Below are positions 50,485 through 58,966 of a stretch of 62,568 nt of DNA, piece after piece. The DNA comes from Pseudomonadota bacterium (GTDB lineage Bacteria; Pseudomonadota; Gammaproteobacteria; Burkholderiales; SG8-39). Position numbers and translations under genes: made by a program. The notes beneath the pieces were generated by a model. That model did no database searches. It saw only the letters and a program-made list of their open reading frames with translations, and was not told where the DNA came from. The stretch spans positions 30,911-93,478 of the forward strand of contig JAJZPQ010000009.1 of the NCBI GenBank assembly GCA_021811085.1, read 5' to 3'. Each line of letters begins with the position of its first letter. The first letter of the stretch is position 1.

Positions 50485-51792
50485 ATGAAAATCTGGCGTT
50501 TCTGCGCGCACACCGCGCTTGCACTGACCATGGCCGGCCTCGCCGCTGCTGCGCCGGCGCAGCAAAAAGAAATCAAGATCGGGGTAATCTACGACTATAC
50601 CGGCCCGCTCGCGGCGGGCGGCTCGCTGCCGGGCGCGATGGGCACCAAGGCCGCAATCGACATGATCAACGAGCGCGGCGGGATCGAGGGCTACAAAATC
50701 AACGCCATCTACGCCGATGCGCAGTCCAAGCCGGACATCGCGATCAACGAGATGACGCGCCTGATCGACCAGGAAAAAGTGGACCTGATCCTGGGCGTGT
50801 TCTCCAGCGGTCAGTGCGTGCCGATGGCACAAATGGCCGACGCCAAGAAGAAGGTGATGTGGGCCACCATCTGCGTCGCCTCAGACGTAGTCAAGGGCAA
50901 GAACCTGACGCATTTCTTCCGCGTCCAGGTCCATTCCGACCAATACGGCGAAACCTCGTGCAAGTTCCTCAACGAGAATTCCAAGGCGAAGCTGGGCAAG
51001 GATCCGAAGGACCTCAGGGTCGCGATCATTTACGAGGACGGACCCTACGGGGCGGGAATCGGCGGCAGCAACGAGATCAACTGCAAGGCGCTCGGCATGC
51101 AGGTGGTGCTGAAGGAAGGCTACTCGGCCACGACACCCGACCTGTCCAGCCTGATCACCAAGCTGCGCCGCGCGCGCGCAGACGTGATCCTGCACACCGG
51201 CTACAACCCGGACATCACGCTGTTCTGGCGCCAGGCGCGTGAGCAGGGGCTGAAGTGGTCGGCGCTGATCGGCCACGGCGCGGGCTACGCGCAGTACGAC
51301 AAGCTGCACGCCGCGTTCGGCAAGGACGCCGACCTGATCTTCAACGTGGACCCGGCTGCCGCGCAACTGCTCGATCCCAAGACTCTGAAACCGGGACTGG
51401 GCGACGTGACCAAGGAAATGGTTAAGCGCTACATCGCGCAGGTGAAAGACCATAAGGTGGACGAGGTTCCGCCGCACGTGTCGATGGGCTTCAACCACAC
51501 CTACGTGTTCCTCACCGACGTGCTGCCGCGCGCGATCAGGAAATACGGCGGCATCAGCACCGAGGCGCTGCGGAAAGCCGCACTCGACACCGACATTCCC
51601 GTGGGCGGCACGATCCAGGGCTATGGCGTGAAATTTTATCCGCCGGGAACCCCGATGTCCGGCCAGAACGAGCGCTCGAGCATGGTGGTGATGCAGTACA
51701 TCAACAACAACACCAAGATCGTGTACCCGACAGCGATCAAGACCGCAGACCCGATCATGCCGCTGCCCAAGGGCCACACATTCGCACCTTGA
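50485..51792 (+). CDS. ABC transporter periplasmic substrate-binding protein (LivK/HAAT family)
   Basis: A 435-residue exported protein. The signal peptide ends APAQ; the type I periplasmic-binding fold begins KEIKIGVIYDYTGPLAAGGS and continues with AAIDMINERGGIEGYKIN and FFRVQVHSDQYGETSCKFLN. The family carries branched-chain amino acids, amides, urea or aromatic acids; at 435 residues it is longer than E. coli LivK (about 370), so the substrate is uncertain. It is the first gene of a cluster with two ATPases and two permeases. Confidence 0.88.
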   Translation: MKIWRFCAHTALALTMAGLAAAAPAQQKEIKIGVIYDYTGPLAAGGSLPGAMGTKAAIDMINERGGIEGYKINAIYADAQSKPDIAINEMTRLIDQEKVDLILGVFSSGQCVPMAQMADAKKKVMWATICVASDVVKGKNLTHFFRVQVHSDQYGETSCKFLNENSKAKLGKDPKDLRVAIIYEDGPYGAGIGGSNEINCKALGMQVVLKEGYSATTPDLSSLITKLRRARADVILHTGYNPDITLFWRQAREQGLKWSALIGHGAGYAQYDKLHAAFGKDADLIFNVDPAAAQLLDPKTLKPGLGDVTKEMVKRYIAQVKDHKVDEVPPHVSMGFNHTYVFLTDVLPRAIRKYGGISTEALRKAALDTDIPVGGTIQGYGVKFYPPGTPMSGQNERSSMVVMQYINNNTKIVYPTAIKTADPIMPLPKGHTFAP

Positions 51793-51868
51793 CAGGACAG
51801 CAGCGGCGCGTGGCCTCCCTTGCCGCACCCGGACTGCCGGGAACGGCGGCCCGGGTGGATCCCCTGCC

Positions 51869-51893
51869 GGAGCTAGGCCTTGCGCCTAGCTCC
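51869..51893 (+). terminator. Strong hairpin between the binding protein and first ATPase genes
   Basis: GGAGCTAGGC, loop CTTGC, GCCTAGCTCC: a perfect 10-bp stem with further partial GC pairing outside it. There is no T-run. It could stabilise the 3' end of the abundant binding-protein mRNA, as internal hairpins do in other periplasmic-binding-protein operons, rather than terminate it. Confidence 0.45.
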
Positions 51894-51934
51894 GCCGGCG
51901 CTGCCCGAGAGAGCGCGCCGCCCGTTCTAGCCCT

Positions 51935-52702
51935 ATGCTGAGCGTCAAGGAGCTCACCAAGGTCTTCGGCGGCTTCAAGGCGGTGGATCGCGTTTCCTTC
52001 GACGCCGCCGAGGGCGAGATCCTGGGACTGATCGGGCCGAACGGGTCGGGAAAGAGCACCACCTTCAATCTGATCGCGGGCGCGCTCGCACCAAGCGGCG
52101 GATCGATAGCGTTCCTGGGCCGCGAAATCGCCGGATCACCAGCCAACCAGGTGGCGCGGCTGGGCATCGGCCGCACCTACCAGATTCCGCGCCCGTTCAG
52201 AAAGCTCTCGCTGCTGGAAAATGTCGCGCTGGCGGCGTACTACGGACAAAGCGAGCAGCCTTCGCGCGAGAAGGCGTACGCGCAGGCACAGGAAGCGCTG
52301 GGACTGGTGAATCTGCCCAGCAGCGAACACGCACGGGTCGACGGCCTTGGCGCGGCCGGTCTGAAGAAACTCGAACTCGCACGCGCGCTGGCGACGCAGC
52401 CCAGACTGCTGCTCGCCGATGAAAGCCTGGGCGGGCTGGATGAATCGGAGATGGGCGCGGCGGCGGACATGCTGGCGATGATCCGCGACCAGCGCGGCAT
52501 CACCATCATCTGGGTCGAGCACATCATGGGCGTGCTGATGCGTGTGGTCGATCGCTGCGTCGTGCTCGACCACGGCGAGGTGATCGCCGCCGGGAATCCG
52601 CACGCGGTAGCGAACGACCCGCGCGTGATCGAAGTCTATCTCGGCACGGATGCCGAAGAGGTGCAAAAGAGCATCGCCATGCGGCAGGAGGGAGCGGCAT
52701 GA
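51935..52702 (+). CDS. livG: ABC transporter ATP-binding protein, LivG type
   Basis: A 255-residue nucleotide-binding subunit: Walker A GPNGSGKSTT near residue 35, the LivG-style GRTYQIPRPFRKLSLLENVA Q-loop region, a signature-like segment GAAGLKKLELARALATQPRL (degenerate LSGGQ) and Walker B LLLADESLGGLDE. The conserved switch histidine is in WVEHIMGVL. The C-terminal HGEVIAAGNPHAVANDPRVI is LivG-like. It is followed by a short bridging ORF overlapping its stop. Confidence 0.9.
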   Translation: MLSVKELTKVFGGFKAVDRVSFDAAEGEILGLIGPNGSGKSTTFNLIAGALAPSGGSIAFLGREIAGSPANQVARLGIGRTYQIPRPFRKLSLLENVALAAYYGQSEQPSREKAYAQAQEALGLVNLPSSEHARVDGLGAAGLKKLELARALATQPRLLLADESLGGLDESEMGAAADMLAMIRDQRGITIIWVEHIMGVLMRVVDRCVVLDHGEVIAAGNPHAVANDPRVIEVYLGTDAEEVQKSIAMRQEGAA

Positions 52703-52812
52703 GCAGGGAGCAGGGGCCCGGTGAAACGGGGATGCGACCGCCCGCGAGTGCCGCCGGCCGCCGGCGGTGGCCAAGCCTGAACCAAGACAGCGCAGCGGAG
52801 GCGGCGAGGTGA
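52699..52812 (+). CDS. Short ORF (37 codons) bridging livG and livF
   Basis: The ATG at 52699 overlaps the livG stop (ATGA) behind AGGAGGGAG, and the TGA at 52810-52812 overlaps the livF GTG start (GTGA). The peptide reads MSREQGPGETGMRPPASAAG and goes on RRRWPSLNQDSAAEAAR; it is hydrophilic and arginine-rich. The frame is perfectly placed to carry ribosomes from livG to livF. Whether the peptide has a function is unknown. Confidence 0.4.
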   Translation: MSREQGPGETGMRPPASAAGRRRWPSLNQDSAAEAAR

Positions 52813-53549
52813 GCATCCCGGCGCCGAAATCCAGCGGTGGCGCCATGCTCAGGCTGGAGGGTGTATCGGCGGGCTATGCCGGTTTCCAGGCCCTGTTCAA
52901 CGTCAGTCTCGAGGTGAGGCCGGGCGAATCCGTCGCCGTCATCGGACCCAACGGCGCCGGCAAGACCACGCTGTTGCGCACCGTATCCAAACTCATAGAG
53001 CTCAGTGCGGGCGAAATCCTGATGGAGGGGCGTTCGCTCCATGCCGTGCCGGCGCATGAAGTGATCGCTCTCGGCATCGCCCAGGTTCCGGAGGGCAGGC
53101 GGCTGTTCGCGCGCCTTTCCGTGGAAGAGAATCTGAAGATGGGCGCGTTCCTGCCTGCCGCGCGTCCGCGCTATACCGAGCGCCTGAAGTTCGTCTATTC
53201 GCTGTTTCCGCGCCTGCAGGAGCGCAGTTCGCAGATTGCCGGCACGCTTTCCGGGGGCGAACAGCAGATGTGCGCCATCGGCCGCGCACTCATGTCCGGA
53301 CCGAAACTGCTGTTGCTCGACGAGCCCTCGGCCGGCCTCGCACCAGTCGTGGTGCAATCGATTTTTGCCTTGGTCAAGCGCATTTGCGCGGAAGGCTACA
53401 CGGTATTGATCGTGGAGCAGAACATCCGCCAGGTGCTCAAGGTAGTGGATCGCGCCTATCTGCTCGAAACCGGGCGCATCAAGATGGACGGTCCGTCGGC
53501 GGAGCTGCTCGCTTCGGACGAAATCCGCAAAGCCTACCTGGGGATATGA
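52809..53549 (+). CDS. livF: ABC transporter ATP-binding protein, LivF type
   Basis: A 246-residue nucleotide-binding subunit: Walker A GPNGAGKTTLLRT, LivF-style IAQVPEGRRLFARLSVEENL, signature LSGGEQQM and Walker B LLLLDEPSAGLAP. The GTG at 52809 has GGAGG seven bases upstream; an alternative ATG at 52845 (MLRLEGVSAGY) would give the more compact LivF N terminus. The stop overlaps the livH start. Confidence 0.92.
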   Translation: MSIPAPKSSGGAMLRLEGVSAGYAGFQALFNVSLEVRPGESVAVIGPNGAGKTTLLRTVSKLIELSAGEILMEGRSLHAVPAHEVIALGIAQVPEGRRLFARLSVEENLKMGAFLPAARPRYTERLKFVYSLFPRLQERSSQIAGTLSGGEQQMCAIGRALMSGPKLLLLDEPSAGLAPVVVQSIFALVKRICAEGYTVLIVEQNIRQVLKVVDRAYLLETGRIKMDGPSAELLASDEIRKAYLGI

Positions 53550-54415
53550 TGCAGATATTCGACGTGTTCCTGCTGGAAGCCGTGCTCAACGGACTGCTGC
53601 TCGGCGGACTGCTCGCGCTGCTCTCGCTCGGGCTCAACCTGGTGTTCGGCGTCATCGACGTCGTCTGGATCTGCTATGCCGAGCTGATCATGGTCGGCAT
53701 GTACGCGATCTACTATCTTTACGCCGTATTCGGCTGGCCCTTGCTGCTCGCGATGGCTGCCGGCGTGCTGTTGGTGGCCGCTGCCGGCGCAGCGCTGCAC
53801 CAGTTCGTGATCCGCCCGGTGCTTGCCGCCGAGCCGATCAACCAGCTGCTGGTCACCGGCGGAGTGCTGTTTTTCCTGCAGGCGGCCGCCACCCTCGCAT
53901 TTGGCATCGAGTTCAAGAATATCGGCGTCAGCTTCCCCCCGATCGTGGTCGGCGACATTTCGTTTTCAATGCCGCGTCTGATTTCCTTCGGCGTCGCGCT
54001 CGCCGGCATGCTCGCGCTGTACCTGTTTCTGAAGCGCAGCTACCTCGGCACCGCGATCCGCGCGATCAGCCAGGATCGCGGCATCATGCCGCTGATGGGC
54101 GTGAATCCGCACCGCATATTCATCATCACCTCGGCCCTGGGTGGCGGCCTGGCCGGGCTGGCCGCATGCCTGCTGGTGCTGCAGTACGACATCCACCCGG
54201 CGATTGGCTTGTCGTTCGGGCCGATCACCTTTCTCATCTGCGTGCTCGGCGGGCTGGGCAACATGGCCGGGGGCTTTGTCGCCGCGTTCATCTTTGCGCA
54301 GTTCATTTCGGTGGGCGGTTTCTTCCTTGCGGTGGAATGGGGCTACGTCATCGCATTCGTGTTCTTCATCGCGGTGATGTTCTGGCGTCCGCAAGGCATC
54401 TGGGGGAGCAAATAG
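53546..54415 (+). CDS. livH: ABC transporter permease, LivH type
   Basis: A 289-residue inner-membrane permease with about eight hydrophobic segments. It begins with two in-frame ATG codons (53546, 53549) overlapping the livF stop. Family segments: NGLLLGGLLALLSLGLNLVF, GTAIRAISQDRGIMPLMGVN and the C-terminal FGPITFLICVLGGLGNMAGG. It forms the channel with the LivM-type subunit encoded next, one base downstream. Confidence 0.93.
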   Translation: MMQIFDVFLLEAVLNGLLLGGLLALLSLGLNLVFGVIDVVWICYAELIMVGMYAIYYLYAVFGWPLLLAMAAGVLLVAAAGAALHQFVIRPVLAAEPINQLLVTGGVLFFLQAAATLAFGIEFKNIGVSFPPIVVGDISFSMPRLISFGVALAGMLALYLFLKRSYLGTAIRAISQDRGIMPLMGVNPHRIFIITSALGGGLAGLAACLLVLQYDIHPAIGLSFGPITFLICVLGGLGNMAGGFVAAFIFAQFISVGGFFLAVEWGYVIAFVFFIAVMFWRPQGIWGSK

Positions 54416-54416
54416 G

Positions 54417-55406
54417 ATGATGCGTGCGCTGCCCTGGATTTGTCTCGCGGCGCTGGCCGCGGCGCCTCTCGTGGGCCTGGGCAACTATCCGCTGCATATG
54501 CTGATTCAGGTTCTGCTGTGGGGCTTCGTCTACACCGGCTGGTCGATCATGGGGCGGCTGGGACTGGTGAGCTTCGGCCATGGCGCCTTTCTCGGCATCG
54601 GCGCCTACGTCGTCGTCATGCTCTGGAATGCGTACGGGGTTTCACCCTGGATCGGATTACCGATCGCGCTCGCGCTCACCGCGGTGGTCGCCTTCGTGAT
54701 CGGCTATCCGTGTTTTCGCTTCAAGATCGTCGGACACTATTTCGCCCTGGTTACGCTGGCGCTGTCGGAGATTGCAAGGATGTTGATCGTCGCACTGCGC
54801 GACCATACGGGCGGCTCGCTCGGCGTCACGCCAAAGACGGCGTTGACCGAATCCGCCTATTCCCTCGTTGCCCTGCAGTTCTCGAGCAAGCTTGTCTGGT
54901 TCTACATCGTGCTCGCCGTTTGGCTCGGCGGCCTGTGGGTGTGGAAAAAAATGGACCGCAGCATGGCGCGGCTCGCGCTGGAGGCGATCAGCCAGGAAGA
55001 GGACGCCGCCGGCTCGATCGGCATCAATGTCACCCGGCTCAAGCTCGGCGTGACCCTGATTTCGGCGCTGATGACCTGCGTCGGCGGCGCGCTCTATGCG
55101 CAGTACCAGGCTTACGTCAACCCGGACAGCGTCGCCGGCATCGGCATCAGCCTGCAGATGGTATTCGGCGTGATCGCGGGCGGCATGTATGTGCGTCTCG
55201 GTCCGACTGTGGGGGCGGCGTTCACCCTGCTGCTCGCCGAGAGCCTGCGCCTCATGTTCGGCAACAGCCTGCATGCGCTCGATAGCACCATCTACGGTCT
55301 GATGTTGGTGCTGTTCATCATTTTCATGCCAAAGGGCATCCTGGGCGGCGCGCTCGAGGCGGTCAAGGGCAAGAAAGCAGCGTCCCCGGACGTGCAGCGT
55401 GCCTGA
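54417..55406 (+). CDS. livM: ABC transporter permease, LivM type
   Basis: A 329-residue inner-membrane permease. LivM marks are GRLGLVSFGHGAFLGIGAYV, GHYFALVTLALSEIARMLIV, DHTGGSLGVTP and AISQEEDAAGSIGINVTRLK. It is the last gene of the cluster. A 6-bp hairpin (CCCTCA/TGAGGG, 55413-55429) follows in the short convergent gap to the cytochrome gene, without a T-run. Confidence 0.93.
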   Translation: MMRALPWICLAALAAAPLVGLGNYPLHMLIQVLLWGFVYTGWSIMGRLGLVSFGHGAFLGIGAYVVVMLWNAYGVSPWIGLPIALALTAVVAFVIGYPCFRFKIVGHYFALVTLALSEIARMLIVALRDHTGGSLGVTPKTALTESAYSLVALQFSSKLVWFYIVLAVWLGGLWVWKKMDRSMARLALEAISQEEDAAGSIGINVTRLKLGVTLISALMTCVGGALYAQYQAYVNPDSVAGIGISLQMVFGVIAGGMYVRLGPTVGAAFTLLLAESLRLMFGNSLHALDSTIYGLMLVLFIIFMPKGILGGALEAVKGKKAASPDVQRA

Positions 55407-55439
55407 GTTCCGCCCTCATGCGGTGAGGGTCAACGGACC

Positions 55440-56069
55440 CTAACGCAGGCCGGCGATATAGTCAGCGACCGCATCGATTTCGCGGTCGGAGAGCCTGCCC
55501 GCGACGCCGCGCATGGTTGCGTTGACATCGTTTGCGCGCGCGCCGGAACGGAACGCTTTCAGCTGCGCGACGACGTACTCCGCATGCTGCCCGGAAAGGC
55601 GCGGGTACTGCGACGGCAGGCCGGCCCCGTTCGGCCCATGGCAGGAGGCGCAGGCGGCGATGCCTTCGCTGGAAATGCCGCCGCGGTATATCCTCTGCCC
55701 CAGCGCAACCAGATCCTTGCTCTTCGCCGCACCCGGTTTGGCCTTCTGGCCGGCGAAATAGGCGGCCAGGTTGTGCATGTCCTCAGGCGACAGGTTCGCC
55801 ACCATGCCCGCCATCACCGGATTTTCGCGTTCTGCTTTCTTGCCTGCGGCGGCCTTGAAGTCGGTGAGCTGCTTGTACAGGTACTCGGGGATCTGGCCGG
55901 CGAGCTTGGGATTGGCTGGGATCTGGCTGTTGCCGTCGGCCGCGTGGCACGCCGCGCATACCTGGTTGACAATGCCTTGCGCTTTGGCGCCATCGCCTTT
56001 GAACGGCGGCTCGGCGGCCGCCGCCGTCAGCGCCGTTAGCATGGCGGCGAGCGCCAGGATAAATTTCAT
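55440..56069 (-). CDS. Diheme cytochrome c4
   Basis: A 209-residue exported electron carrier. The signal peptide MKFILALAAMLTALTAAAAE is followed by two class I cytochrome domains with CAACH at residues 38-42 and CASCH at 140-144. Axial methionines are likely in NPVMAGMVANLSPEDMHNLA and NATMRGVAGRLSDREIDAVA. Cytochromes c4 feed terminal oxidases or other reductases. The start at 56069 has GAGGAG upstream. It is divergent from engB. Confidence 0.93.
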   Translation of the reverse strand: MKFILALAAMLTALTAAAAEPPFKGDGAKAQGIVNQVCAACHAADGNSQIPANPKLAGQIPEYLYKQLTDFKAAAGKKAERENPVMAGMVANLSPEDMHNLAAYFAGQKAKPGAAKSKDLVALGQRIYRGGISSEGIAACASCHGPNGAGLPSQYPRLSGQHAEYVVAQLKAFRSGARANDVNATMRGVAGRLSDREIDAVADYIAGLR

Positions 56070-56147
56070 GCTTGTGCTCCTCGAAGCAGGGAATATTTGA
56101 AAGGGTGATATTCTATCCGAGTTTCCAGAACTTGGGCCTGCCCAGCC

Positions 56148-56804
56148 ATGTCGTTGTTCCGCGGCGCCAGCTTTTACATCACTGCGCACCACCTCACCGA
56201 TCTGCCCCCGCCGCTGGGCCCGGAGATAGCCTTCGCCGGGCGTTCCAATGCGGGCAAGTCGAGCGCCATCAACACCCTCGTTGACCACAATCGCCTCGCT
56301 TTCGTCAGCAAGACGCCGGGACGCACGCAGCAGATCAATTTTTTCAGCCTGCCGGGCGGCGCTTTCCTGGTGGACCTGCCGGGTTACGGCTATGCCAAGG
56401 TGCAGCGCGAACTGCGCGCGCATTGGGAACAGCTGCTCTCGACCTATTTGCAGACACGCGCCTCGCTGTTCGGCATGGTGCTGATCATGGACGCGCGCCA
56501 TCCGCTCACGCCGCTCGATGCGCAGATGCTCGACTGGTTTGCATCCACGGGCAAGCCGGTGCACGTGCTGCTGTCCAAAGCGGACAAGTTGACGCGCCAG
56601 GAGGGGCAGAAGACCTTGCGCGCGGTTCAGGCCAGGCTGCACGAATATGCGCCGAATTACACCGCCCAACTTTTCTCCAGCCTGAAAAAGCAAGGCATGG
56701 ATGAAACCGAAGAAGTCATCAGCTCCTGGCTCGGCATCAAACGCGAAAGCAAAAAAATAGCCCCCGGCCAAAGGGGATTAAAACCGGGGGCTAGAACGCC
56801 TTAA
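56148..56804 (+). CDS. engB: Ribosome biogenesis GTPase EngB (YihA/YsxC)
   Basis: A 218-residue GTPase needed for large-subunit assembly. G1 GRSNAGKSS is at residues 31-39, G2 KTPGRTQQ, G3 [10 protein letters not shown] and G4 SKADKLT. The last 15 residues ([15 protein letters not shown]) extend past the usual end, and their codons form the stem of a terminator read on the other strand, so the C-terminal sequence is shaped by the overlapping small RNA. Confidence 0.95.
   Translation: MSLFRGASFYITAHHLTDLPPPLGPEIAFAGRSNAGKSSAINTLVDHNRLAFVSKTPGRTQQINFFSLPGGAFLVDLPGYGYAKVQRELRAHWEQLLSTYLQTRASLFGMVLIMDARHPLTPLDAQMLDWFASTGKPVHVLLSKADKLTRQEGQKTLRAVQARLHEYAPNYTAQLFSSLKKQGMDETEEVISSWLGIKRESKKIAPGQRGLKPGARTP
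56751..56793 (-). terminator. Rho-independent terminator of the small RNA
   Basis: On the minus strand TAGCCCCCGG, a 16-base loop, CCGGGGGCTA and TTTTTTT. The plus strand has no T-run after the stem, so it acts on minus-strand transcripts, although no minus-strand protein gene lies upstream of it. Confidence 0.85.
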
Positions 56805-56861
56805 ACAGGGTTAAGGCACCCGCTCAGGGAGGAGAAGCGGGAGATGGCCGTTGCCATCTCC
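56751..56861 (-). ncRNA. Minus-strand small RNA with CUCCUCCC anti-Shine-Dalgarno loop
   Basis: Read on the minus strand: stem-loop 1 (GGAGATGGC, AACG, GCCATCTCC; 56840-56861), stem-loop 2 (CCCGCT, loop TCTCCTCCCTG, AGCGGG; 56819-56841, sharing two bases with the first), stem-loop 3 (GCCTTAA, CCCTGT, TTAAGGC; 56798-56817), then a 10-bp terminator stem and seven T. The loop of stem 2 is a perfect anti-Shine-Dalgarno sequence. The layout matches known anti-SD small RNAs of betaproteobacteria (the toxic small RNA family) and the CUCCUCCC cuckoo RNAs in style. The 5' end is uncertain; an ECF-like GGGAAACT lies at 56887-56894. The 3' 54 bases are antisense to the engB coding end. Confidence 0.7.
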
Positions 56862-56937
56862 TGATAAGATTTCGAACTGAGCAAAAAGTTTCCCTAAAGC
56901 GGGTTTGGGCTGGCAAAAATTTCTAACACCTTGATAA

Positions 56938-57960
<1,023 letters not shown>

Positions 57961-57974
57961 CAGCCTGCAGCCAC

Positions 57975-58003
57975 GGCGATTATCCTAGCCGAAAATAATC
58001 GCC
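57975..58003. terminator. Inverted repeat in the hemB / glyoxalase-like convergent gap
   Basis: GGCGATTAT, 11-base loop, ATAATCGCC: a perfect 9-bp stem 15 bases past hemB. It overlaps the 3' end of the convergent VOC gene. There is no T-run, so it is a weak or bidirectional terminator candidate. Confidence 0.35.
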
Positions 58004-58851
58004 ACGCCGTGCGCCTCGGCCGCGCCGACGGCGACCGCGCCGTCGGGCATGCGCGTAGGATGCAGCCCCCCGGCGCGCAGAGTGCGCTCCGCCAAGCCGC
58101 GGTCGCCGACGTGGATGAAAAGCGCGGCCATGCAGGGCTGATGGCGTGCGCTGATCCATACACCGGGTAATTTTTTCGCCAGCGCGGCCTCGCTTACGAC
58201 GGCGATCGGCGTGTCGCCGGTATTGATCAACAGCCCCTCGCTGATGGTCTTGGCCTTGACGTCGAACAGGCGCTCGTAGGCTGCTGCCGTCGAAGCTACG
58301 TCGGCACTGAGGATCGCGATCGCGGCCAGGCCGGTCGCGGAATTGGCATGGGTCTGGTACTCCGGACGCCACACCACATCGCGGGTGAAATGCTGGCACA
58401 GAAACACCTGTCCGCCCGGGGTCTGCTCCAAGCCCAGCTGGGTGATGCGAAACGACGCTGTCTTCATGCCTTCGGGCAAGGGCACCGGCCGCGAGAAGTC
58501 GACCGGTTCGCTGGGTGCGAGCGCCGCGGCGGTGAGTTCGCCGAAGGCGCCGCGTGCGTTGTCGGTTTTGAGCGCAACCGCGGCCAGGCCGTCGCCGATA
58601 CGCGCGAAGTCGTAGTAGTACTCGCGCCCGGGCAAGCGCTGTGGCACCATGAGCAGTTCGAAATAATTCTGGTCGAACATGACGCAGTGATTCTCCGAGC
58701 CCAGCGTATGATGTCCGCGGGGCGTAAGCGTGAAGCCCATGCGCCTGAACGTATCCTGCGTCGAATCCAGATCCCGTACCGCGATGACGACGTGATCGAT
58801 GCCCTTAACGTGTTTTCTCACAGTTTTTCTCTTGTTCTGCGGACGCGCCAT
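57985..58851 (-). CDS. VOC-superfamily glyoxalase-like protein
   Basis: A 288-residue protein with the N-terminal vicinal-oxygen-chelate motif GIDHVVIAVRDLDSTQDTFR and a glyoxalase-3-like fold; metal ligands may include His in HVVIA, Glu in YFELLMV and His in QHFTRD. The substrate is unknown. Start choice: ATG at 58849-58851 gives MARPQNKRKTVRKHVKG, but a perfect TATAAT (58848-58853, minus) overlaps it; a GTG at 58819-58821 (VRKHVKGIDH) is a plausible shorter start behind that promoter. Longer in-frame starts lack family sequence. Confidence 0.8.
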   Translation of the reverse strand: MARPQNKRKTVRKHVKGIDHVVIAVRDLDSTQDTFRRMGFTLTPRGHHTLGSENHCVMFDQNYFELLMVPQRLPGREYYYDFARIGDGLAAVALKTDNARGAFGELTAAALAPSEPVDFSRPVPLPEGMKTASFRITQLGLEQTPGGQVFLCQHFTRDVVWRPEYQTHANSATGLAAIAILSADVASTAAAYERLFDVKAKTISEGLLINTGDTPIAVVSEAALAKKLPGVWISARHQPCMAALFIHVGDRGLAERTLRAGGLHPTRMPDGAVAVGAAEAHGVAIIFG

Positions 58852-58966
58852 TATAATTGCGTTGACGCGCGTTGCCGAGCGTAGCGTGACGCCGCTCCGC
58901 GCCATGCCGCAGGCGCGCCGATTCACTCAATAAGTAAGTACTTCCTATCCCAAAGAGAGGTGCCGC

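Noticed and set aside
55440-56771. 443-codon frame with cytochrome c4 at its C terminus
   Set aside because: The upstream half lies opposite engB and the small RNA; the cytochrome has its own signal peptide and ribosome binding site at 56069.
56759-56804. Terminator for engB on the plus strand
   Set aside because: The stem is there, but the T-run is only on the minus strand and the stem lies before the engB stop codon.
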